A DNA stretch of 26,289 nucleotides from JBBDWJ01 sp040902925 (GTDB lineage Bacteria > Acidobacteriota > Terriglobia > Bryobacterales > UBA6623): contig JBBDWJ010000183.1 in assembly GCA_040902925.1 (NCBI GenBank), forward strand, positions 1 to 26,289. The letters are read 5' to 3'. Made by a program: the position numbers and the translations under genes. Shown piece by piece: positions 1 through 6,661 of the stretch. Position 1 is the stretch's first letter. Every line of letters begins with the position of its first letter. Below the pieces are notes generated by a model. The model was not told the origin of the DNA, ran no database searches, and saw only the letters and a program-made list of their open reading frames with translations.

Positions 1-198
1 CTGGGCGCTTACATGCTCTACCGCAGCGTCTCGGAGCAGGCCCGCGAAGACCGCATGGCGGCTCTGGGCGGCTCGATGCGAGACATGAATGCTGAGCGGC
101 GAAGGCCGCCGGCCTCGGAATCAGCAGGCATGGAGCCGCGTCCTGTTGAGGACGGGATCGAGGATGAGCCGGGCCTCCACAATCCATCGAGCGGCTAG
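1..198 (+). CDS. C-terminal tail of an unidentified protein (5' end outside window)
   Basis: The reading frame is open from base 1 and stops at 196-198, so only the last 65 residues are present. It begins LGAYMLYRSVSEQARED, which looks like the end of a membrane helix followed by a charged cytoplasmic tail. The rest is low-complexity, rich in Arg, Pro, Glu and Ser, and ends HNPSSG. I do not recognise a family from this fragment. It lies 72 nt upstream of a DUF5668-like gene on the same strand. In acidobacterial genomes small membrane or B-box zinc-finger proteins often precede such genes, so operon membership is likely, but its function cannot be read here. Confidence 0.5.
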   Translation: MGAYMLYRSVSEQAREDRMAALGGSMRDMNAERRRPPASESAGMEPRPVEDGIEDEPGLHNPSSG

Positions 199-270
199 CT
201 GGCCGCCGAAACCGCCGCTCCGCCGGCAAGAGAAATTCGAGACGGCAACGCGCTTCCAAAAACTACCGCC

Positions 271-498
271 ATGGACTATACCGACCAGCGACCTACCCTA
301 ACGGCTGCCGATACGGTCCGGGCAGTGACCGTGCCGCTGTTGCTCATCGCCGCGGGGGCCCTGTTCCTGCTCGATTATTCAGGCGGGCCGGGCGTTCGCA
401 AGACGTGGCCAATTTTGTTGATCGTTTGGGGAGTCGCTTGGGCGCTGCTGTATTCGTTCAGCCGCCAGGAGAAGGGTCCCCGGGTCCCTGAATCGTAA
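271..498 (+). CDS. Small two-helix membrane protein, LiaI/LiaF-like (DUF5668 type)
   Basis: This 75-residue protein has two hydrophobic segments, about residues 25-39 (VPLLLIAAGALFLLDY) and 47-63 (WPILLIVWGVAWALLY), joined by a short polar loop. A polar N-terminus and a basic C-terminus flank them. The WPILLIVWG signature and the Gly-rich first helix resemble the LiaI-LiaF-like transmembrane region (DUF5668), associated with envelope-stress and phage-shock-type systems. It ends 6 nt before the next gene, which begins with the same domain, so the two are almost certainly cotranscribed and may interact in the membrane. The role is inferred from the fold family only. Confidence 0.75.
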   Translation: MDYTDQRPTLTAADTVRAVTVPLLLIAAGALFLLDYSGGPGVRKTWPILLIVWGVAWALLYSFSRQEKGPRVPES

Positions 499-504
499 AA
501 GACC

Positions 505-1881
505 ATGCAGACGCGCAGATCCTTGTTCGGTCCGATCCTGCTGATCACCCTCGGCGCCGCGCTGCTTTGGCACAACCTCAATCCGCAAATTTCCCTGCTC
601 GCCGTGTTCGCCGACTATTGGCCCTGGATTCTGGTTCTGTGGGGAGGGTTCCGGCTGGTGGAGTTCGCCGCCTCGGCGCTGCTGGGCCGCCGGCCGCCTG
701 AACCCCTCGGTGGCGGCGCCGTGCTGGCCGCGATTTTCCTTTGCTTTGCCGGCTCCGCCGCGCATTCCCTGTCGGGAAACCATTTCGAATTCATCGACTG
801 GACGATGGGGCGCAGCGGCTGGCTGGACCAGGAATACGACTACCCGGTTCGCCACGAGCAAGCCATCGCCGCGGGTCAGGGCGTGCTGATTCGCAATTTC
901 GATGGCCGTGTCCGTATCGTCGGCTCCGAGTTGCCCGGCCTGCGAGTCGCGGGCCGCAAACGCGTTCGGGCGTTCGATGATGACGCCGCGGCAAGGATCG
1001 AGGAACGCGGCCTGCTCGAGTTTTCCGCACAGGCGCAGCAGCTCGTCGTGCAGCCGCGGCCAATGGCCGAGCGCGACCAGCGGCGGCTCTCCTACGACGT
1101 CGATATCGAGTTGCCGACCGGTACGCCTCTGCAAATCGAGGGCGCGCAGGGCCGCATCGATATTCGGGGCCTGACCCAGAGCGTGACGCTGCACGGCTCG
1201 GCATCGGTCGAGATTGCCGACATAGGCGGGGCGGTTCGCATTAAAGCGCGGCGGTCGCAGCGCATTGCGGCGCGGCGGCTGGGCTCAACGCTCGAAATCG
1301 ATGGCCGCGTGCGCCACGTTGAGGCCGAAGAACTGGCCGGTTCGCTAACCATAGACGGCAACGGCGTCGATAGCGTGCATCTGGCAAAACTAGGTCAGCC
1401 GGTGCGGCTGCGATTCAATAACACCGAAATTGAGCTTCAGAAGCTGGCGGGCGAGATCGAGATCAGCCCCCGGTCGATCGAGATCCTCGACGCCGCTGGG
1501 CCGTTGATGCTCCACAGCCGGGGCAGCCGCGGACGGCAGATTCGCCTCGAGAAAATCGACGGCGCGCTCGTCGTGGACGCCCAGCGAGGAGATCTGCTTT
1601 GGATCGCTGGGGAGAACCCGGCGGCGGCCGAGATCAAGCTCGAGCGCGGCGACATCACGGTGAGGCTCGACCCCGACGCTGTCTTTTCGGTCGAAGCGTC
1701 GACCGCCCGCGGCAACGCCAGCCAAGAATTCGGCCCTGCGCTCCAGATCGAAGACCGCGGCCGCGCCGCCACGCTACGCGGAGGGCGAGACCAAGGACCG
1801 CTGCTGAAACTCGAAACCGGCCGCGGCGACCTGAAAGTCGAACGAACCGAAAGCGCGGTCAGCCGCGCGGTCGAGATCTAG
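505..1881 (+). CDS. DUF5668 membrane domain plus DUF4097-like beta-helix domain protein
   Basis: This 458-residue protein has an N-terminal membrane part with three hydrophobic segments at about residues 9-22, 31-55 and 72-90, including WPWILVLWGG, the same LiaF-like signature as in the preceding gene. From about residue 115 on it is an extracytoplasmic domain of short repeating beta strands (patterns such as IRNFDGRVRIVG, IEGAQGRIDIRG and LEIDGRVRHVEAEEL), typical of the DUF4097/DUF2807 adhesin-like beta-helix. It follows the upstream gene by 6 nt. The family is linked to membrane-stress sensing or surface adhesion, but no substrate or catalytic residue is evident. It ends with a charged tail at 1881, where the operon seems to stop. 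Confidence 0.8.
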   Translation: MQTRRSLFGPILLITLGAALLWHNLNPQISLLAVFADYWPWILVLWGGFRLVEFAASALLGRRPPEPLGGGAVLAAIFLCFAGSAAHSLSGNHFEFIDWTMGRSGWLDQEYDYPVRHEQAIAAGQGVLIRNFDGRVRIVGSELPGLRVAGRKRVRAFDDDAAARIEERGLLEFSAQAQQLVVQPRPMAERDQRRLSYDVDIELPTGTPLQIEGAQGRIDIRGLTQSVTLHGSASVEIADIGGAVRIKARRSQRIAARRLGSTLEIDGRVRHVEAEELAGSLTIDGNGVDSVHLAKLGQPVRLRFNNTEIELQKLAGEIEISPRSIEILDAAGPLMLHSRGSRGRQIRLEKIDGALVVDAQRGDLLWIAGENPAAAEIKLERGDITVRLDPDAVFSVEASTARGNASQEFGPALQIEDRGRAATLRGGRDQGPLLKLETGRGDLKVERTESAVSRAVEI

Positions 1882-1956
1882 AACGCCGCACCATAAACCC
1901 GACGCGCCTCTCTACCGATGCTCCAAGCAGATGAGCGGGAATGCGCTAGAGAACGG

Positions 1957-1962
1957 TACAAT
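1957..1962 (+). promoter_or_regulatory. Candidate -10 box (TACAAT) for the methyltransferase gene
   Basis: TACAAT lies in the 100-bp gap after the DUF4097 gene, about 50 nt before the ATG of the methyltransferase. I see no good -35 at the expected distance, so this is only a weak sigma-70-type prediction. Confidence 0.3.
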
Positions 1963-2012
1963 CGGTCTTAGCACGCCGCGACCGGTTGTCGGTTAGCAAG
2001 CTGACCCCAGGG

Positions 2013-3098
2013 ATGGGATTGAGGAAGAGCCAAACGAGCAGTCATCCGCTTCAGAGAGCGCTTTTTGGCGAGGGCAAGCCAAAGCGAACCAAGCGGCGTA
2101 TTCCGCTTCCCACCGAAGACAATACCCCTGAAGGCCTCAAAGCGTTGCTGGCCGCAAACCGCCAGTACCGGGAGATCGCCTGGCCCGCACCCTACGATCG
2201 GACCGTGCATCGCCTCAGGGCAGGCGACGCACGTGATTTGTCGTGGATACCAGACGGGTCCATTCACTTGGTTGTGACGTCGCCTCCATATTGGACGCTG
2301 AAGCAATACGCGCCTAACAACAGGGACCAGATGGGGCATTTTGTGGACTACGAGCATTTCCTGAACCAGCTCGACCGTGTCTGGAAAGAGTGTTCGCGAG
2401 TCCTCGTAGGTGGCGGGAGAATCTGTTGCGTCGTGGGCGATGTTTGCATCCCCCGAAAGAAGGGCGGCAGGCACCACGTTGTTCCGCTGCACGCGGACAT
2501 TCAAGTACGCGCCCGGAAGCTTGGCCTCGATAGCCTCACGCCCATCCTTTGGCACAAAATCGCGAATGGCGCGATGGAAGCCGAAGGCAACGGCGCCGGG
2601 TTTTACGGCAAGCCCTACCAGCCTGGCGGCATCATCAAGAACGACATCGAGTACATTCTGTTCCTTCGCAAGGGCGGCCAGTACCGCTCCACGCCTACTC
2701 TGCAGAAGGCGCTTTCGATGCTGACCAAGGACGAGATGAATTCCTGGCAACGTTCGATTTGGACGGATCTCCGCGGCGCCTCCACGCGTGACGGCCACCC
2801 CGCGCCGTTTCCCGTAGAACTGGCGGAACGTCTGATTCGGCTTTTCTCGTTTGCCGGCGACACGATTCTTGACCCCTTCGCCGGTACCGGCTCCACATCC
2901 CAGGCTGCTATGATCGCGGGCAGGAATTCGATCGCCAACGAAATCGAACCCTCCTACGTCGAGATCGCCCGACGGCGAATTACTAAGCTCGCAAGGCAAC
3001 CGCGGGAGGTTGGCGCGGTCCTGTCCGAGGTTGCTGTTGAAAGTGACGCCGCCTCTCCAAGAATATCGGCTGCTGACGGAATTCCAGCGACTTTTTGA
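2013..3098 (+). CDS. DNA methyltransferase, N4-cytosine/N6-adenine type (beta-class motif order)
   Basis: The protein transfers a methyl group from S-adenosylmethionine to an exocyclic amino group in DNA. Counting from the ATG at 2013, the catalytic motif IV TSPPYW is near residues 89-94, preceded by the family-typical GDARDL...DGSIHLVV. The SAM-binding motif I DPFAGTGST is near residues 287-295 and is followed by AGRNSIANEIEPSYVEIARRR. Motif IV before motif I, with a central target-recognition region, is the beta-class order seen in PvuII-like enzymes (pfam N6_N4_Mtase). A TTG at 1986 would add nine residues; neither start has a strong ribosome site. The 3' end overlaps the next gene by about 55 nt, a layout common in restriction-modification pairs. 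The base methylated and the recognition site cannot be read from the sequence. Confidence 0.9.
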   Translation: MGLRKSQTSSHPLQRALFGEGKPKRTKRRIPLPTEDNTPEGLKALLAANRQYREIAWPAPYDRTVHRLRAGDARDLSWIPDGSIHLVVTSPPYWTLKQYAPNNRDQMGHFVDYEHFLNQLDRVWKECSRVLVGGGRICCVVGDVCIPRKKGGRHHVVPLHADIQVRARKLGLDSLTPILWHKIANGAMEAEGNGAGFYGKPYQPGGIIKNDIEYILFLRKGGQYRSTPTLQKALSMLTKDEMNSWQRSIWTDLRGASTRDGHPAPFPVELAERLIRLFSFAGDTILDPFAGTGSTSQAAMIAGRNSIANEIEPSYVEIARRRITKLARQPREVGAVLSEVAVESDAASPRISAADGIPATF

Positions 3099-3771
3099 AG
3101 GCAGGATTTACAGGCACCGAGCGTCCAATCAGGGCGACTTCGTGGCAATGTATCTCTACGAAGATCTTGTCGCCGTGGGCCGTTCAACAAAGTTGACCGA
3201 CGCCGCGGTGGAGCGAAAAGACCGCGTTCTCAACGTCCAGAACAAACGGAGGGGAGTACCTGCGCGCCGTGGTGACGGTACGTTCGGAGAGCTTATCCCG
3301 GGCGAAACAGCGATCGTTGAGCCTGGGTACCGGGTAGCCCGGGGGCCGATTGCCACGGTGGAGATCGGTGTGGAGGTCAAGGTCTTGGCAAAGGCCATGA
3401 TCAAGCAGATCGATCGGGTTATCAACGATCTTAGAAATCAGGTCGTTCAGTTTGGACGCGGCGGCGGCATCCCGATTTGCGTTGGTATCGTCGGTATCAA
3501 CTATGCCGAAAGCGTCGTGGGCTATGAGGGCGACCGAGCGTTCCCCACCACCGGGAAGTCGGGGTTCCCCCACCCCTATCAAGAGGCGCCCGAAGCCGAG
3601 CGCCGTTTGCGATCCGAAGCCGCCCCGGCATTCGATGAATTCCTGGTACTGAGGTTCAAGGCCACCAACGCCACGCCCTACCCTTTCGAGTGGTCGAACT
3701 ACGACGAAACGCGGTTGGACTACGCTGCCGCGCTATCTCGCATCAGTTCTCGCTATCAGCAGCGCTTCTGA
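3043..3771 (+). CDS. Unrecognised protein, candidate type II restriction endonuclease partner of the methyltransferase
   Basis: I do not recognise this 242-residue protein with certainty. It starts inside the methyltransferase gene, at GTG 3043 or at TTG 3037, which has GAGG six bases upstream. It has no signal peptide or membrane segment. Near residues 106-124 it reads VEIGVEVKVLAKAMIK. The E111-V-K113 triplet on a hydrophobic strand, with Glu107, Glu93 or Glu88 upstream, fits the ExK half of a PD-(D/E)XK nuclease core, followed by a helix and another strand (IPICVGIVGI, about 143-152). Position, overlap and length suit a type II restriction enzyme. A DNA-mimic or control protein is less likely given the size. 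The nuclease call is inference; the overlap and the ExK motif are visible. Confidence 0.55.
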   Translation: MTPPLQEYRLLTEFQRLFEGRIYRHRASNQGDFVAMYLYEDLVAVGRSTKLTDAAVERKDRVLNVQNKRRGVPARRGDGTFGELIPGETAIVEPGYRVARGPIATVEIGVEVKVLAKAMIKQIDRVINDLRNQVVQFGRGGGIPICVGIVGINYAESVVGYEGDRAFPTTGKSGFPHPYQEAPEAERRLRSEAAPAFDEFLVLRFKATNATPYPFEWSNYDETRLDYAAALSRISSRYQQRF

Positions 3772-3834
3772 CGTTCCCATTTGCCGGTTGATTCCCGCGG
3801 CATGGATGGGCATAGGTGCGGCGCCCGGGAGCGT

Positions 3835-3852
3835 GAGGGTCAGCGAGCCCTC
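3835..3852 (+). terminator. Weak hairpin after the restriction-modification pair
   Basis: GAGGG (3835-3839) pairs with CCCTC (3848-3852) across an 8-nt loop, between the end of the candidate nuclease and the next operon. No clear T-tract follows, so terminator activity is uncertain. Confidence 0.3.
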
Positions 3853-3874
3853 GTTAAATGTTCTCCACGTAGAG

Positions 3875-3880
3875 TAGAAT
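3875..3880 (+). promoter_or_regulatory. -10 box (TAGAAT) abutting the DUF433 antitoxin start
   Basis: TAGAAT ends only 6 nt before the ATG at 3887, so transcription would begin at or next to the A of the start codon, giving a leaderless or near-leaderless mRNA. No Shine-Dalgarno sequence is visible, which agrees with this. The -35 region is poor. Confidence 0.45.
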
Positions 3881-3886
3881 TAAATC

Positions 3887-4501
3887 ATGGCCACGAGCGA
3901 GTACACACCGGCACAAGCTGCCGCCGCGACCGGCCTTTCCCTTGCCGCGGTTCATAAGGCGATCGACACACGCCTGGTCAAACCTCGGATCTCCAAAGGC
4001 GGAACAAAACGCCGGCTCCTCACCAAGGAACAGTTACTGTTCCTTCAGCTCCAAGCCGACGGTGTTCGGCTATTGCCATTGCAATCTCGCCGTGAGTTGG
4101 CCCGAGCCATTGAGCGATCGCCGCAAGTGGATGCCGTCCAGGTCGGGAACGCACAGGCGCTCGTCGTGGAGGTAAAGACTGCCCGCCGCAAGCTTGCCAC
4201 GGCGCTGGCTCGTCTGGCGCGCGCCGAGCGCATCGCAAACCGCGATCCAGAAATCATGAGCGGCGCCCCGGTTTACCGCGGGACGAGAATTCCCATACAC
4301 CTCGTCGCCGACATGCTAGCTCAGGGCGCCAGCGTCGAGGAAATCCTTGAAGGTTACCCGTCGCTGGATCGCACAAAGGTCGAACTAGCGCCGCTCTACG
4401 TTCGAGCTTTTCCGCAACGGGGACGGCCGCCGCATCGCCCTCGGGCGAAAGGGCAGGCAACGGGGCGCATGACGACTGATCGTTTGAACCGCTTGCACTA
4501 G
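3887..4501 (+). CDS. DUF433 antitoxin with N-terminal MerR-like helix-turn-helix
   Basis: This 204-residue protein has an N-terminal DNA-binding segment at about residues 6-55 (YTPAQAAAATGLSLAAVHKA, then a basic wing with KGGTKRRLLTKEQ). A helical linker rich in Arg and Ala follows. The DUF433 domain is at about 115-180, with its signature IMSGAPVYRGTRIPIHLVAD and EEILEGYPSLD. DUF433 proteins are VapB-type antitoxins paired with DUF5615 PIN-like toxins, as here: the toxin gene starts 10 nt downstream. The expected role is to neutralise the toxin and repress the shared promoter. The tail after the DUF433 domain is basic and longer than usual (RPPHRPRAKGQ). The start is the ATG directly after a TAGAAT box. 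Confidence 0.85.
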   Translation: MATSEYTPAQAAAATGLSLAAVHKAIDTRLVKPRISKGGTKRRLLTKEQLLFLQLQADGVRLLPLQSRRELARAIERSPQVDAVQVGNAQALVVEVKTARRKLATALARLARAERIANRDPEIMSGAPVYRGTRIPIHLVADMLAQGASVEEILEGYPSLDRTKVELAPLYVRAFPQRGRPPHRPRAKGQATGRMTTDRLNRLH

Positions 4502-4511
4502 ATAGTCCCAG

Positions 4512-4889
4512 ATGCAATTCCTGATCGACGAGTGCCTCCACACGTCGCTGGCCGGAGTCGCGCACAAAGCGGGCTTCACCGCCGATCATGTGGCCCGCGC
4601 CGGCTTGGGCGGTTCGAAGGACTGGCAAATCATGGATACGGTTATCCGGCGGGACTACGTTCTTGTGACCAACAACCGTGCCGATTTCCTAGCCCTCTAT
4701 CGGAAGCATCCGATGCATCCCGGACTAGTGATTCTTGTACCCAACGTTACGCCCGCACGGCAGCGCGAACTGTTTGGCGCCGTGCTGATCCATATCGCGG
4801 AGCGCGACCCGATCAACTCGGTGATTGAAGCGGATTTTGCCGGTGATGAAGTTCGGTGCTTCGAGTATCCGCTGGCCGCGGAGGGATAG
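4512..4889 (+). CDS. DUF5615 PIN-like toxin
   Basis: This 125-residue protein starts MQFLIDECL, the usual DUF5615 opening with an acidic pair (Asp6, Glu7), and continues with a strand-helix pattern and DYVLVTNNRADFLAL at about residues 54-68. That second motif matches the family's VLTxDxDF region, although the usual Asp between Thr and the second Asp is replaced by Asn-Asn, so one metal ligand may be missing. The family belongs to the PIN-like nucleases, thought to cleave RNA. It is encoded 10 nt after the DUF433 antitoxin and has no ribosome site of its own, suggesting translational coupling. Nuclease activity here is inferred and made less certain by the altered second motif. Confidence 0.85.
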   Translation: MQFLIDECLHTSLAGVAHKAGFTADHVARAGLGGSKDWQIMDTVIRRDYVLVTNNRADFLALYRKHPMHPGLVILVPNVTPARQRELFGAVLIHIAERDPINSVIEADFAGDEVRCFEYPLAAEG

Positions 4890-5208
4890 TCCTGGCAATC
4901 GCGAAGCCGGTGGTTCTCCACGGCTTCCCAAATTGATAGTCCGCGACAGATCCTACAAAGGGCCTTCAAGCTCGTGGCGGGCCGGCGATTCCCCCTTTCG
5001 CCGCACCGAACCCGCTGCCGGGGGAGGGATGCGAACCATTCGCCCTTTCTCGCCCAAGCCACCCTACGCCTGAAATGTCGTAACCTATATCTTTCCTGCC
5101 GCGCCTTCACTTTTGTAAGCGAAACGCGGGTTCCACCTGCAACCGCTTTGAATCGTTGCACTTCGGAGGTATGTCGCAGGAGTTTAAGGATAACCACAGC
5201 GAGTCTCG
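4890..5208. other. 319-bp gap with no gene; upstream region of the ECF sigma operon
   Basis: No convincing coding frame is seen. The left part is GC-rich without clear structure. The right part carries the TGCAAC/GTTGCA inverted repeat and, at 5171, an ATG directly after CGGAGGT that opens a short frame (MSQEFKDNHSESR...). That frame is shifted relative to the sigma gene, and its first residues resemble the start I would expect for this sigma family. Confidence 0.5.
5138..5160. promoter_or_regulatory. Inverted repeat TGCAAC-N11-GTTGCA upstream of the sigma factor gene
   Basis: Perfect 6-bp arms at 5138-5143 and 5155-5160 lie about 50 nt before the sigma factor ATG. The left arm continues as TGCAACC, a sequence type seen in -35 elements of some ECF-dependent promoters, but I find no matching -10. 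It could be an operator, a self-regulated promoter element or a leader hairpin. Confidence 0.35.
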
Positions 5209-5784
5209 ATGCTGGTCGAACCCGAGACGATCCGGCGTGCGCAGGCGGGGGACGCAACAGCCTTTAACGAAATCGTCCACGCCTATAAAAAGCGCATTCT
5301 GGGCACGATATACCGTTTGATCGGGTACGGCGACGATATCGAGGATGTCGGCCAGGACGTGTTCGTGCGCCTGTATTTCTCGCTCGACCAGTTGCGCACG
5401 GCTGAGGTTTTTGAGCCCTGGCTCTACCGGCTGACGGTGAATGCGGCTTACGACTACCTTCGTAAGAAACGGCGTAACCCGTCGGTGCGGATGGCGGATC
5501 TCAGTGAGGAGCAGCTCAGCGCCGCCGACGCGGCCGCCAGCGGGAAGCAGCTCAGCGAGGACCGCCAGAAGGGCGACATTGTCGAGCTGACCGGGATTTT
5601 GCTGGACCAGGTGTCGGAGGAAGACCGTATCCTGCTGACGCTCAAGGAAGTGGAAGGGCTGTCGCTGAAAGAGCTGGAAAAGATCTACGAAGTGAACGAG
5701 AACGCCTTAAAAGTCAGGCTCTTCCGGGCCCGCAAGCGGGTTCTGAGGGCCTACGAAAGATTGAAGAAACGCCATGAGGTTTGA
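5209..5784 (+). CDS. ECF-family RNA polymerase sigma factor
   Basis: This 191-residue sigma factor has region 2 at about residues 14-87 (AFNEIVHAYKKRILGTIYRL, DDIEDVGQDVFVRLY, FEPWLYRLTVNAAYDYLRKK). A short acidic linker is followed by region 4 at about 128-187 (EEDRILLTLKEVEGLSLKELEKIYEVNENALKVRLFRARKRV in overlapping helices, read in parts). Regions 1 and 3 are absent, as in ECF sigma factors. The gene overlaps the following membrane protein by 11 nt, the usual layout for a sigma/anti-sigma pair. The ATG at 5209 has no good ribosome site; an ATG at 5171 with CGGAGG upstream lies in another frame. The regulon is unknown, but the downstream Spy/CnrX-like gene suggests envelope or metal stress. 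Confidence 0.92.
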   Translation: MLVEPETIRRAQAGDATAFNEIVHAYKKRILGTIYRLIGYGDDIEDVGQDVFVRLYFSLDQLRTAEVFEPWLYRLTVNAAYDYLRKKRRNPSVRMADLSEEQLSAADAAASGKQLSEDRQKGDIVELTGILLDQVSEEDRILLTLKEVEGLSLKELEKIYEVNENALKVRLFRARKRVLRAYERLKKRHEV

Positions 5785-6145
5785 TAGACTTCGATCAAGT
5801 GGTTCTATGAGTCCTGAGCAAGAAGGCAGACTCAGCCGGCTGCTGGCGGCTTATCGAGAGGCGCTCGGCGACCCCGAACCCAGCCCGCAGTTTCTACCCG
5901 CCATCTGGCAAAAGATCGACGCCGCGAAACCCATAAGCTGGATTTTCCCGCTGAAACAGTTTGCGTTGAGGCTGGTTGCGGCCTCGGCGCTAGGCGCCGC
6001 TATCCTGACAGGCTCGGCGATGCTGACGCCCGACCGCTCCGCGGACGCAGAAGATTTGGGCGCCACCTACGTGGACGTGCTGACCGTCTCTTCGATGGAC
6101 GAAGACGAAGGGGTTCTGTGGCTGCAAGCGGAGAGTCTGCGATGA
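5774..6145 (+). CDS. Short single-pass membrane protein, candidate anti-sigma factor
   Basis: This 123-residue protein has an N-terminal cytoplasmic part of about 60 residues (SPEQEGRLSRLLAAYREALG, then PQFLPAIWQKID), one membrane helix at about 62-85 (FALRLVAASALGAAILTGSAML) and a short acidic outer tail. It lacks the HxxxCxxC zinc motif of ZAS-type anti-sigma factors. The anti-sigma assignment therefore rests on position (11-nt overlap with the ECF sigma gene), topology and size. The ATG at 5774 follows GAAGAAACGCC; an internal ATG at 5807 is possible. It overlaps the next gene by ATGA, so the three genes form one tightly coupled unit. Confidence 0.7.
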   Translation: MRFDRLRSSGSMSPEQEGRLSRLLAAYREALGDPEPSPQFLPAIWQKIDAAKPISWIFPLKQFALRLVAASALGAAILTGSAMLTPDRSADAEDLGATYVDVLTVSSMDEDEGVLWLQAESLR

Positions 6146-6561
6146 ACGGCTCCGGTTCGAAGAAAGTCGCGGCGCTCTATCTGAGCGCTGTGTTCGTGGC
6201 GGGCGCGATCTTCGGCATGGCGGCCCACCGCTTCTACGCCGTAAGCAGCGCCCGGGCGGAATTCCAGGTGTCGCCGGTGACTCCCCAGGAATACCGCGAG
6301 CGCATGGTGTCCAAGCTGCAGGCCGAGTTGAACCTAGACGCGAAGCAGACCGCCGAGATCCAGAAGATTTACGACTATATCGGCGAACGCTGGCACGACG
6401 TCCGGGATGCCATGGAGCCCGAATTTGAAGCGATGCGGCAAGAGCGCAAGGACCGCATCGTGAGCATCCTCAACGAAGAGCAGAAACAGAAGTACCTCTC
6501 CATCCTCGAAGAAAAGCGCCGCAAACGCGAAGCCGCCCAGACCAGCGGAAGCTGCTACTGA
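6142..6561 (+). CDS. Spy/CpxP- or CnrX-like periplasmic protein (Metal_resist-type fold)
   Basis: Start chosen at ATG 6142, which overlaps the stop of the previous gene as ATGA; this gives 139 residues. A membrane or signal segment lies at about residues 8-26 (VAALYLSAVFVAGAIFGMAAH). A long helical domain follows, with ERMVSKLQAELNLDAKQTAEIQKI and later RKDRIVSILNEEQKQKYLSIL, read in parts. The LxLxxxQ and ILxxEQxxxY patterns are those of the Spy/CpxP and Metal_resist (CnrX) families. Such proteins act as periplasmic chaperones or as stress and metal sensors for ECF systems. Only scattered His residues are present, so a Ni/Co site like that of CnrX is not evident. The extreme C-terminus has one Cys (SGSCY). 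Confidence 0.75.
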   Translation: MNGSGSKKVAALYLSAVFVAGAIFGMAAHRFYAVSSARAEFQVSPVTPQEYRERMVSKLQAELNLDAKQTAEIQKIYDYIGERWHDVRDAMEPEFEAMRQERKDRIVSILNEEQKQKYLSILEEKRRKREAAQTSGSCY

Positions 6562-6583
6562 CGCCCTGACAAATCAGCTACCT

Positions 6584-6658
6584 CGTGGCGCAGGCTTGCA
6601 GCGTACGCCACGCACAGACAGCATTGTTTGTGCAGTACACAGACAGGATTGTCTGGGC
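6584..6658. repeat. Cluster of three hairpins between convergent genes (possible bidirectional terminator or REP-like element)
   Basis: CGTGGCG (6584-6590) pairs with CGCCACG (6606-6612). Next come two tandem copies of a CACAGACA-N4-TGT[TC]TG unit, at 6613-6632 and 6638-6656, each able to fold on itself; the second has a perfect CAGACA/TGTCTG stem. The cluster fills the 100-bp gap between the plus-strand Spy-like gene and the minus-strand vWA gene. Placement between convergent 3' ends fits transcription termination, and the tandem near-identical palindromes fit a dispersed intergenic repeat family. Confidence 0.6.
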
Positions 6659-6661
6659 TAC

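Noticed and set aside
379..1194. Long minus-strand open frame opposite the DUF4097 gene
   Set aside because: It is antisense to a gene with clear helices and repeats, is rich in Arg, Gln and Gly, and shows no family pattern.
1968..2999. Minus-strand frame of about 340 codons opposite the methyltransferase
   Set aside because: The plus strand carries intact TSPPY and DPFAGTGST motifs; the antisense frame has no recognisable domain.
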